Assembly (NCBI GenBank): GCA_014904845.1
Contig: MU119263.1
Span: 186,001 to 250,000, forward strand
Source: Acephala macrosclerotiorum
Taxonomy: Eukaryota; Ascomycota; Leotiomycetes; Helotiales; Mollisiaceae
Direction of reading: 5' to 3'
Length of the DNA: 64,000 nt
Part shown: positions 22,758-33,591 of the stretch, piece by piece
Numbering within the stretch: the first letter of the stretch is position 1
Layout of the letters: the number at the start of each line of letters is the position of its first letter
Position numbers and translations under genes: made by a program
The notes under the pieces: model-generated
Told to the model about the DNA's origin: nothing
What the model saw: only the letters and a program-made list of their open reading frames with translations
The model's database searches: none

Positions 22758-24004
22758 TGTGGCTCGAGAGTCTTGGTCGTTCGGGACCTATGTGAAGCAA
22801 GATATGTGATTTGGTCCTGAGTCTGGGAATCGCTCGTCCAATTGTGTGGATTTTGGATGCAGAAGAAAGGTCCGTGGAGGTGCTTACTTCATTATAAGAT
22901 AGAGATTATTTCGCGGCATAACTGAGCGCCTATTCCTAACTTAGTCGTCATTCGCATTGTTACCATGGGAAGAAAGTGCTTGAGTTAGGATGGTACGAGT
23001 TAGGGCCCGCCGACCGAAAGCCGCATATTATGCCATGACACCATTTGTTGAGTTCGAGCCCAAAGTCGAACACTCCCATCTGTACTTCGTCGACAACGGA
23101 CAAACAAGTGTCAAGGCTGCTGCAGGAGTCTGAATCATTGAGACTCTCATGGTCATTCAAAGGTTGGTTCGATGTCTTGGAAATAGATCTGCAAGACTGC
23201 ATGGTCAGGTGAGATTCCCCTCATGCACTCAAATCAGGTAACAACCAGCTTTAGGCAGCATCATCGTTTTCGACAACTCCTCTCACCCCCAATCGTTTTT
23301 GGTATGGAGCTGTGCGACGTATCGTTTTTGGTAATATTCCATCCCCTTGAAGTTTTAACACGCAGGAAGTCTCTTCCGACGAAACAGAACAGTGAGCTAT
23401 CTCAGGGGTGGACAAGGAGAAAATTGGTGAGTATCTAATTAGAAGACTCCTTAACGTGACTTATTGACGACTGACACTGTAATTAGAATTAGGTTGGATC
23501 ACGGCACTTCCTTTGTTTCAGACAATTTTCACGGCATTGGAGCTTGGATGCAGAGTAGGGAGGAGAGCAGGAGAGTTTTTTTTTTTTAGTTTTTTTTTAG
23601 GAGATGCAAAACACATCAAGGGCTTGACAGGTGATTTTGAAGGATCAATTCTATTCTCTTAACAAACAGTTCGTATGGGCTTCTCGCCAATTCATATGTA
23701 GCTACCACGCCACAGTGTGACAACTCGTCATAGAATCCAAGTGTAACACAAAAGAGAAAGCCAACAAAAAGAGAGGAACACCAAATATGCCCAGTCCAAC
23801 AATACAACTATCCTTACAAAGAGGAAAGAGTAAGAGGACGGCCCAAAGTAATATTATATGCTTGCTCCAGACTAGACCTGCTTTGTTCGTGAGAGTGATA
23901 CTATTACCATATCTGTATCCTGTAGTCGAGAAACAGTTCCACTCCACTCCATATATACACCTCCCCTTCCATTCCTCATTTCGTACCACTCCCTGCAAGG
24001 AAGA
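22758..24004. other. Intergenic, no gene seen
   Basis: Small frames on both strands, including an 80-codon minus-strand frame at 22960-23202, lack recognisable content. T-homopolymer runs lie near 23577-23598. The end is the 3' region of the GH72 gene. Confidence 0.45.
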
Positions 24005-25495
24005 TTACAAAAGAGCAGCACCAAGGAAGCTCATGCAAAGGACAAATCCAGTCATGAAAAGAGGTGCCGTATTGAAAGATCCTTGCATCGAGTTACCCGC
24101 GCTCTTCGACGTAGAAGAAGACTTGCCCGTTGCAGTCGCACTAACGGATCCCGATCCCGCAGTCGCAGTTCCAGTTGAAGTTCCGCCGGCATTCTGGGAT
24201 CCAGCACCCGTCAAACCAGCCCCCACTCCAGCACCGGACTTCATCAGCGCCGCTGCCGCCGATGGAATAGCTGGAAGAGCATCAGAAGTGACGTTCCAGT
24301 TAGCAGACTTGGCTGGGCAGCCAGAGGCACCGCCAGTGGAGTTGTATCCTCCGTCTCCGGTAGGGTTGGCGGTTCCCTTGAATGCGGTTTGGAGGGCGGT
24401 GAAATCGGCGCCTTCGGTGACGGTTCCGGAGCTGGAGATGGTGACGAGTCCGTAATTGGAGCCTTCTTCGGAGTATTCGTAGACGAGACCACCGGAGTAG
24501 ACAGAGGTCATTTCGGTGTTGTAGAGGGCGGCGACTTCTTCAAATTTACGGGTGTTGGTGTTGCAGCCGTATTCAGAGAGGCTGGTTGAATTAGTAATTG
24601 ATCGCGTATAAGGAATGTGGAATACTTACAAGATAGGGATACCGTAACCAGTGAAGTTCTTGACCTTCTGATCCCAGCCGGAGATCTGGAAAGAAGAGGG
24701 ATCACACCAGGAGTAATCGTTGAAAGCGAAGAAATCCGAACGCTCATCATCAGTACCGCAGTTCATGTACTCAGCCATCTCAAGACGGTTGGAGTCAACA
24801 TCAGCAGCCGAGTATCCCACAGGAATTTGACGGTATCCACGGCTTCCAATGTATTGTCTCATATCACGAGTAACGGCCTTGACATATGGAGCAGCAGAGG
24901 TCGTAGTATCATCGTTAATGACCTCATTACCGGAGAAGAAAGCCAATGTGTTGGTGTAGTTGGCGAACGCATCGATGGTAGCGAAGATGTTCTGGAGGTA
25001 GACGGAGTTATAGGAAGCAGCTGGGGAAGCACGGTTGAGGGAGTAGAGGGGAGTGTTGACATCGAGCACCAAGTAGATTCCTGCTGCTGCCAGAGCAGCC
25101 ATGCATGCGTCGTGGTTGGCTGTGTTGTCGACAGTGTAGATACGAACGGTGTTGATGCCGAGCTTCTGAAATTCGGCGATATCACGCGTGCAGGTGGTCG
25201 AGTCTGCGATGGGGTCGACGAGCTTGGAGGATCCTCCTGGCTGGTAATCGACACCTCGAATGTAGAATCGGTTGGTTCCTTGGAAGAATGCTGGATGCGG
25301 TTAGTCATGTTGTAATTGCGCTGTGCTGGGTCGATTCGTACCATTTCCCTTGACTGTGATGGCAGTGAGCGAGGTCGAGGAGGAAGAGGAGAATGATGAT
25401 GATGATGCTCGTGCAACGAGTTCTTCTGCGGGGGTTGGAGTAGCAAAGACGGATCCGACGGCAGCCAATGCTGCAATGGCAGTAAATGTCTTCAT
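24005..25495 (-). CDS. GPI-anchored beta-1,3-glucanosyltransferase (GH72, Gas/Gel family)
   Basis: Three exons (25495-25342, 25290-24630, 24581-24005) splice in phase to 463 residues. It elongates and remodels cell-wall beta-1,3-glucan at the plasma membrane. A signal peptide ([18 protein letters not shown]) is followed by a Ser-rich linker and the GH72 barrel: [37 protein letters not shown]. The two catalytic glutamates are in [10 protein letters not shown] (about E174, acid/base) and FLSEYGCN (about E275, nucleophile; the site is rebuilt across intron 2). The C-terminus has a Ser/Gly/Thr-rich stretch and a hydrophobic tail ([17 protein letters not shown]) fitting a GPI signal. No Cys-rich X8/CBM43 module is visible, so it belongs to the subgroup without it. 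Confidence 0.93.
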
Positions 25496-27539
25496 GATGG
25501 GATGATGTTGGGATGAACGGTGTCGAATTGGTGGAGAAAGGTATTCGAAAAGGCGAGAATTGGCAGTTCGAATCTAATCAACGAGGGTTGAAGGTCTCAA
25601 GAGAGTGAGAGACGTATCAAAGAAGGATGAATTAGAAAGTTGTAAAAAAAAAACGGGCAGCAATAACGAGTGGTTGCCCTCAATAACGCGTCTCAATAAG
25701 ATTCAATTGTCGAAGTGGTTGATGTAGGGGAGAAGAAGAAGGCAAGAAAAGGAGCGCGGTTGTGTGTGATAAACCTGCCACAAGCCAGGCCAGTGCAGCT
25801 TGCTGGGGCCGGCCGGACCCTGGCTCATTGAAAACGCCAGTCCTGATGGAACTCTATCTTGCCTTGGCTAAGCCTAAAACAGTTAGTGATATTCAGGGGG
25901 CCGGACCACAGTGGATCTGATGCAGGGATGGCGCGAGCGTGACATTTACGATCCAGCGCGGCACTCCGTAACTATTTCTCGAGCCACATGCCAATCAAAG
26001 GCTCACCATTTCTACACCAAGCGGATATTCTCCAACCTCACCATAAATTTACCACCTTCTTCAAGTCTTCTTGCCTCTGCACAGCCTCCTTCAACGTCTC
26101 AGGACGAACACCGAATCTCTCTCACCCAATAAATCAATATAACCCGAAATTTGCATCTCGTTCCGGAGGACCCACTCGCCTCCAATAAGGTTGTTTCTTG
26201 TATGCTTAATTCTTGGCGCCCCACTTCGCCCCATTTGCCCCAGTCTTTATCCATCGTATCGAGTTTCAACAAGGACGAAGCAGCGAAGAGGAGGTTGATG
26301 ACTTCATCGCGCCCCCCCTATTTATACATATCAACCATATTTTCTAGAAGATCTCCTGCCCATCACTTGTGCAAAATGACGATGTGATGTTTGTGCGGGT
26401 TTGCGCATTGCTTGGTTCGTGATTGTTTGGATATTTGGTGAGGAGGCCGAGTATTTTCGGAATTTTATGTGGTTGGGGTGCATGTGGAATTGCCACCGGA
26501 CGTGCAGCCAATTCTTGGAATGAGTACCCGGCAGTACAGTGGGGAAGGAGAGCGGAGGTTGGCGATGATAATCTTCCAAGGTTCCAAGAATGCTGGATTG
26601 GAGTATATAATTATCTGCTGGACGAATGATGATGTGTTCGAAAATTTGGGGAGGCTTGATTGAAATCCAAGAGGTTGGCCAGTCTTGGTAGACTTCTGAA
26701 CTACAAATCGCTCAGCAAACGGTAAATAAGAGTATCAACCTCCCAAGAGTCCAAGAATGCAGGACGCGCATGCACAATTGGCCTCGCTGGACGAATTACA
26801 GTACGGCGTTGACATGTGCGAGTCTTGACGATCTTGACTTCATAGACTAAGAGGTTCGTCACAGCAATCTCCTTGAACTCGTTTGACCCGGTTTTTTTTT
26901 TTTTTTTTTTTCCTTTTAAAAAAAAGGTGAAACAAGAGAGAAGGGTTTCAACGTGCTTAGGGAAAGAAAATGGCTCATTGTTATCCAAGAAGTTACTAGC
27001 TTAGCTGTATATTAGAACGAACTCCTGAATTGACATGTGACGATCAAGGAGAGGCCTCTTCGATACATGGGAAAGTACCACAAGGGAAATGTTATGCAAG
27101 AAGATGGGTAGGCCTCGAGAACGAAGTTTTTGACAATGAAACCCGATATTCAAGGTTACTTTCCGCGCCAGGTTGGAATCAAATTTGGTAGCCACGATCC
27201 TGTCAATTATCCAAGTCACTTTAAAAGCCTCACACGAGCATCCATAAACACACGTACTCATTGACCTTATAGATACAACTCATACAAATCTACATTCTCT
27301 CTTTGCTCTTTTCATCTCGCTACAAAAGTCCAGAAAGGACCTCTCCACCTAAGAATGCCGCTCCTAATCCACGCATACGAATGCAACACTGCCTCCCCTT
27401 CAAATCCAGAAACGCCATTATCACAATGCATGCATGCTCCCATTTTCCCATCCCTTCCCATCATTTCATAACAATCGTCTCCTCTCACACTCTCAACCAC
27501 CGTCTTCCAACTCAAGCGTTTTACCACATAACCCCAAGT
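25496..27539. other. Long intergenic region, no gene seen
   Basis: About 2 kb with no convincing coding frame on either strand. It includes the GH72 promoter, an A-run near 25645 and a run of about 22 T at 26890-26911. The right end is the 3' region of BZZ1. Confidence 0.45.
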
Positions 27540-29890
27540 CTAGACAGCCTGCACATAATTCGCCGGCACACTCTTCACCACCCCACCCCTCTCTACCTCC
27601 GCCCACCCATCTCCCGGATCCTCCTTAATTAACACAAACCTCTCCCCCTCACTCATACTATGCTCCGCATCACTTCCCGCTGTATACTCATACAACGCCT
27701 CCACATACTTCAATTTCTTCGCTCCGCGCTTAGGCGCAACGGCTGGACCTTGCTTCTTTGCTGTAACGCTGGAGGTGATGGAGGAGCCGGAGTTGGAGTA
27801 GATGGATGAGGGGCGGTGAGAGAGAGAGAGAGGGAGGATTTCGACGTAGGCGGTGGGGACGAGTCCTTCTTTGAAACCGGATTTGATTTTGAGCCAGCCG
27901 CCATCTACCAAAATTGTTAGTTGTGATTCTGAAAGGGAGAAAGTGGGCTTACCGTCTGGCTCGAGGATTGTGACTTCTTTGCCTTCAGCTACAGTGACCT
28001 CGCCATCCCCATTAGCATCGTAGCCATAGAGCATCTTGCCCTTCTGCTCATTCGAAGCAGCTGATCCATTAGACGCAACCGCGCTGCCAGGAAGCTCGCT
28101 TATGTAGGCTGATGGCGGAGGTGCTATTACGCGGTTCTTCCGCAATGTGTTTGGCGCACTGATATTCGGCTTGAGAGAATTGGCTCGTTCTGGCGGTGTC
28201 TCTTCTGCTGGTGATCGAGGCCCAGAGACTGATCTGTGTGCGCTGGCGGCATAGCCCGAGCTCAACGAGTTCATGGTATTCGAGCGGGTTATGCCCGGTA
28301 GCTCAGCAACGCTGTCTCCAGCAGTACTAACAGTTTGACTCTTCAGCGAGTTGGCTGCTGCTTGTCGTTCGGCCTTTAACGCCTTCTTCTCTTCCTTGGT
28401 CTGCTCCCCAGGGCAGGTTGCCGGAACTTTCATCTCGCATTTGCTGTGACATGTGTAACCACAATCTCTGCAGTCGAAACCTTTTGCGGAAAGACCCCAT
28501 ATCCGTTCACCGCACAAGTCACAATTTGTGGGTATTTTGAATGTCTGGGATTTGAAATTGTGGCTCTTCGCCCCCAAAGTGACATCTCCGACAGCTTCTG
28601 TAATTGTCGATGTCTCGACTTCCGCTGTCAACCGCTTGTGATCAATTTGATGCAGCTCCTCTTGCAGTGCGAAAATAGCTCTAACGACCTCAACCTCGTC
28701 CCTCTTATCCTTCCCTTCTCGGATCTGCTGTTTCGTTCGCTTGGCGCTTTCGACTTCTCGTCTCTTCTTGTCCACTTCTCTTCTCAGATCACCAAGCTGC
28801 GCTTTTGACTTTCCAAGGACGTTTCGTAGGAAGACTTTCGCGGTCTCGTCCACAACCATAAGATCATCGTCGTGCCACACAGGACTTGGTTCGAAGACCT
28901 TATTCTGTGGTTCCTGCCATGGCCCAACATTATGCCTGACAAACATCATCGAATCCAGTTGTGGTTGGTTTCGCGGTATCTCTTGAGAAAGATGGTTCAC
29001 AAACTCGGTACTGCGTGTCAGCATGCCAGTCTCCAGCTGTGCTGCCAGCGACCAGATGCCGTTGAGCTTAATTGTTCGCGATTCCGAGAGGTCTTGTAGG
29101 CTGTCCAAAAGATCCGGCACGTATTCGTGGTAGTATCTCTCCTTTTGCTTGTTCGTGACATTGATCGCAATCAAGTAGCTGTTCTTGACATTGTGCATTT
29201 CAAGGACTTGTTGCTGGTAGGCATTCTGTGCTTTCGTTTTCGAATAATCGAAGGCGGATTCGGATTTCTTCCGCTTGTTTTCGACTTCCTGACAGGATGC
29301 ATCATATTTGCCCTTCATCTTTCGCAGGTCTCCATAACTCGAATCTCTCTCCTTCTCCAGCCTATCCGCATATTCTGCATGGCGCTTCCGGAGTTCCTCA
29401 TATCGAGTCGCCAGGGCTTTCAACGGATCTGCCAGATGAGTTATACATTCGTTCCCGTATCGATCGTGTTCCGCTGCTCGAGATTCGAGAGTTGTGAGTT
29501 GTGTCGTCCATGTAGTGAGGGAAGCACTGGAATCGAGCCGCGTCAGCAGTGTTCTGCCCCCATGTTTACAATTTGATCCCACCTCTCTAATGACCCGGGC
29601 GTCATGGCAGGAGTATCTCCTACGCTCAAACTACTCGACTTCTTGGCTTTCTTCTCGTAGTACTTCTTTGCAAGGCCATTAAGCTTCGCACTGTACTCCT
29701 TCTCAATAGCACTTCGTTCCCGGTAAAATTGTTGTATATCGTCCAACCACGTAATCCCACCTGCCACCCAAGCATTGACTGGTTTAAAGCCGTCCTAGAA
29801 GAACAGATTGTCAGCGAGGTTCTACGAAGCTGAAATACCTCATACTTTTAGTTCTAAGCCAAAGGCCGGACGGATGTCAACTTCTGCCAT
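27540..29890 (-). CDS. BZZ1: Bzz1-like F-BAR / C1 / double SH3 protein
   Basis: Four exons (29890-29846, 29794-29583, 29526-27953, 27904-27540) splice in phase to 731 residues. Bzz1 bends membranes and recruits actin-nucleating factors (Las17/WASP, type I myosin) at endocytic patches. Visible parts: an F-BAR start (MAEVDIRPAFGLELK, ITWLDDIQQFYRERSAIEKE) and long coiled coil to about residue 380; a C1 zinc finger at about 408-457 with ordered Cys/His pairs (CDLCGERIWG, CRDCGYTCHSKC); a disordered Ser/Pro linker; SH3-1 at about 590-640 (LYGYDANGDGEVTV); and SH3-2 at the C-terminus (ALYEYTAGSDAEHSM through VPANYVQAV). The C-terminal ends match the family. It is divergent from DBP5, with 325 bp between start codons. 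Confidence 0.93.
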
Positions 29891-30215
29891 GGTGATCACC
29901 GCAAAAAGGATGTGGAAAAACGAGTAGCATGGACTTCGTACGGGACATTAATGCAATTGCATAGTAGAATAGATCAAGGTTGGTATCATGCAAATTGTCG
30001 CAGCACCCCACTGCTCACTGGATGAAGCCTGCACCTGCCTTGGGGAGATTGCAGCCAGGCCCCGGTCGAACTATATTCCGACGCTAAGAGACGCGAGCAA
30101 CCCCGCCATCGTCACGGTCAAAAATAGAGCTTCAAGATCGAAGCAACACATTCCTCACACCACCTCCCTTCTTCCTCAACCTCTCCACCAAAACCTCCAC
30201 AAACCTTCGATCAAC
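29891..30215. promoter_or_regulatory. Shared divergent promoter of BZZ1 and DBP5
   Basis: Only 325 bp separates the two start codons on opposite strands, so both genes must draw core promoter elements from here. CT-rich stretches sit just upstream of the DBP5 start (about 30160-30205). No specific factor site is claimed. Confidence 0.5.
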
Positions 30216-32003
30216 ATGTCTAACAGCAACACCCCCTCCCTGGCTGACCGCATCGGCACGAAGCCTCTCGACGCTGGTTCAGCCAGTTTTACCCCGGCCT
30301 CGGGACCCTCGTCTTCATGGGCAGACGAAGTCGCGTCTCCCACGACGAAGGTGACCGACAACCCTCTCGAAAAGGCACAAACCGATGGCGCGACCGATGT
30401 ATCAAATGGCTCAGGACTCCATGATGCTCAATACGAGGTTGAAGTCAAACTGAGCGATCTACAAGGCGATACCACCAGTCCACTGTACTCTATTCACTCC
30501 TTCGAAGAGTTGGGCATGTATGAAATCCTTCGATTCATGGGTTATTATTGTGCTCACAATCTACAGCTCTCCTCAGATCCTGAAAGGCATCTACGAACTC
30601 AACTTCCGAAAGCCAAGCAAGATTCAAGAGAAAGCCTTGGTAAGTACTCGCCTCCTCAGCTCCACCGACTCTCAAATCATAATTCAAAGCTCATACTGAT
30701 TTATCTATAGCCACTCCTACTCGCAGACCCTCCAACAAACATGATTGCCCAATCACAATCGGGCACAGGAAAGACTGCTGCCTTTGTTATCACCATCCTT
30801 TCCCGTCTTGATTACACACAGCCTCACCAGCCACAAGCCCTCATCCTCGCACCAGCTCGAGAATTAGCGCGGCAAATTGAGAGCGTCGTAAGAGATATTG
30901 GTAAATATGTTGAGGGCTTGACTATCCAACCCGCAGTCCCAGGTGCTGTCGAACGAAATGCAAAGGTCGCGAGCATGGTTGTAGTTGGCACACCAGGGAC
31001 CGTGATGGATCTCATCAAGCGAAGGCAGTTTGACGTTTCGAATATGAAAGTCCTCTGCCTTGATGAAGCTGACAATATGCTTGACCAGCAAGGCCTCGGT
31101 GACCAATGTCTCCGTGTGAAGAAGTACGCATCCCTCCCTTATTTTTATCTTGATCACAAGAACCTTTGAGTTTCCATTCTTTTCATCTCGATTACAGAGC
31201 CATTTTTGAATGTCTGTGAAAACAAGGGCCTTTTAGCTGACAAGTACACAGCTTGATCCCCCGAGTTCAACAGGTTCTCCTCTTCTCAGCCACCTTTCCC
31301 GACCAGGTTATGGGATTTGCCAGAGACTTCTGTCCCAAGGCGAATGAGATTAAGCTCAAGCGGGATGAACTCACTGTCAGCGGCATCACACAGATGTATA
31401 TGGATTGCCCCTCTGATGCTGGGAAATATGATGTTCTGGCGGACCTTTATGGACTTCTCACAGTTGGTTCTTCAATAATCTTCTGCAAGGTAAGGAACCC
31501 GATGATGCACGTGGAAGAAATGCTTACTCCGATATCAGAGAAAGGATACTGCGTCAGGAATTGCTGAGCGACTGACAGCAGCTGGACATGAGGTTCTTGC
31601 TGTACACAGTGCATTCGATGGTGCGGAGAGAGACGCGATCGTGAAGAAATTTAGAGAGGGACAAGGCAAAGTTCTGATTACTACGAATGTCCTGGCCCGT
31701 GGTATTGATGTGTCTACCGTATCCATGGTCATCAACTACGATATCCCCATGAAGGGTCGAAATGATGAGGAGCCAGATCCAGAGACCTACCTCCACAGAA
31801 TCGGCCGTACGGGTAGATTCGGACGAGTCGGTGTCAGCATCAGCTTTGTGTTTGATAGAAGAAGCTACCAAGCTCTTCTGTCAATCGCACAGCATTTCGG
31901 CATTGACTTGGTCAGACTGGACAAGGACGACTGGGACAAGACCGAGCAGATTGTCAAGCGTGTCATCAGATCGAGTCGCGCTGGAACAAATCTCCAACAA
32001 TAA
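30216..32003 (+). CDS. DBP5: DEAD-box RNA helicase Dbp5 (mRNA export)
   Basis: Five exons (30216-30517, 30567-30639, 30711-31123, 31252-31489, 31539-32003) splice in phase to 496 residues. Dbp5 remodels mRNPs at the cytoplasmic face of the nuclear pore. The helicase motifs appear in order: Q-motif region ([10 protein letters not shown]), motif [18 protein letters not shown] (Ia), GTPG (Ib), motif [10 protein letters not shown], motif [18 protein letters not shown] (IV), [10 protein letters not shown] (V) and [11 protein letters not shown] (VI). The N-terminal 100 residues are polar and include SSWADEV, typical of this helicase. Intron 3 is the longest at 128 nt, the others about 48-71. All motifs are intact. 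Confidence 0.95.
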
Positions 32004-33591
32004 GCGAACCGGACTGGTATATGGGATGGGTTTTCTTTCTTTTTGTACTGACACTTGCTTTCGGATGGGAGAAGCAAAAGCGGGCGTTACATTGCTCATG
32101 TTAGACGGGGTTGAACTACTATTCGAAGACACACGGCATCTGTGGTGGGTTACCTAGGAAGGAATCTGCGTCTTCGAAGTCTGGGAGGATATTTCGATTG
32201 CACTTAGAGCAAAGCAGCGATCGCAGGAGGCATGATACCAAAATGGAAGCTATGATTTGATGATGAAGATAGAGCTTGATTCTTCTTTCCCGTGATTCCA
32301 CCATGAGCTATGAGCTTGAAGATGCAGCAAGGCTTTGTTCTCAGAACTATTCATGGGATGAAGTACCCCTAGCCTCGTTTCATTACCAAGCGGAAGTATA
32401 TGTTGATTTCAGGGTCTTCAATCCGGAAGGACATAAATGAATGTTCCATGGGTTGAAGAGCAATTTTAGGATGATGGCTTGGGCTAGGCTCCTCTCGTTC
32501 ATGCGGCTGCCAGCTCATCGTGGTATTTCAGCGTTGGCGACTTCGAGTTCCTGCAATGATCGCTCCTACAGCAGCACCATTATATATATAGTTCCTCCAC
32601 GAACAACCACATGCACACCATTCTAAAAACGAAAATCGATATCTCACTACTTAACCGCAAATCCAGAAACACCATGCATCTCAATACCCCAGATTTGACA
32701 TATCCACGTGACTCCCCCCCCTTGTTATTAGCCGCCGAACGCCAAGCGCTATCAATGACAACCAATCAAGCCCATCTCGCATCCGCCCAAAAATAGACTT
32801 CAAAACACCACGATCTCCTACCAGCGCCTACATACATGAACCTGTCCTCGAAATGAGACCATCAAGGCCAATTTCCCGCTAAAATCTCTCAAGAAATGAT
32901 GTCAGCGCCGAAGCATCGACCCGCAGCTGTAGATTATTGGTGTCTCGAAATAACAGGAGGGGTTACACGACGGACTACTAATCTGGCATTGTCCTATGGG
33001 TAGCTTGGGCGATACGATGATGCAGAGAAGAGGGCCGGACTGAGCCTCTTTGGTGCCTTGGGGGGGATGGTGTAATATGAGAGGTAGCGCTGGACTGCTT
33101 CTTGTATCAGAGTTAAGGTCCTTTCATCTTATTCTCATTTCCAGTTTTCCCCATCTGTCCTGTCGTCTTTCTTATTGTTGAATCTTTGAGGCTCTTTTGT
33201 TGGGTGCATTGCATTTGGTCATTTCTTGGGCTTTTCGGTTTCTTCCTTTCCTAAGGAAAAAAAAGCGGGCTTCGATAGAGGGATGGATGTGCACGGCGCT
33301 GTGGATCTTCTGAGTATTGCGTTGTAATTATGTTTGAGACGCTGGTCGCCTCTCTCATCGTAATCTTTGCTTCGAGGTACGTATTCTTCTCTTTGCCACT
33401 TTTGTTTGATTCATGATTCTGGAGGTCGATGGGGTGAGACCGAGTGGCTCGACTGCGCATCGGATCGGTGGCAGTGCAGGAGACGATCGTGTCCCACTCT
33501 CTTCATATACTGTGGAACATGTCATCGCTAGATGGGCAGAGGCTAGACGATCATGGTATGCTAACGGTGTCACTACCCAGCACGTTCGAGG
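32004..33591. other. Intergenic, no gene seen
   Basis: 3' region of DBP5 and upstream region of the CFEM-like gene. Short frames only. The part from 33400 has open frames on the plus strand but no start better than 33592, which opens a signal peptide. Confidence 0.45.
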
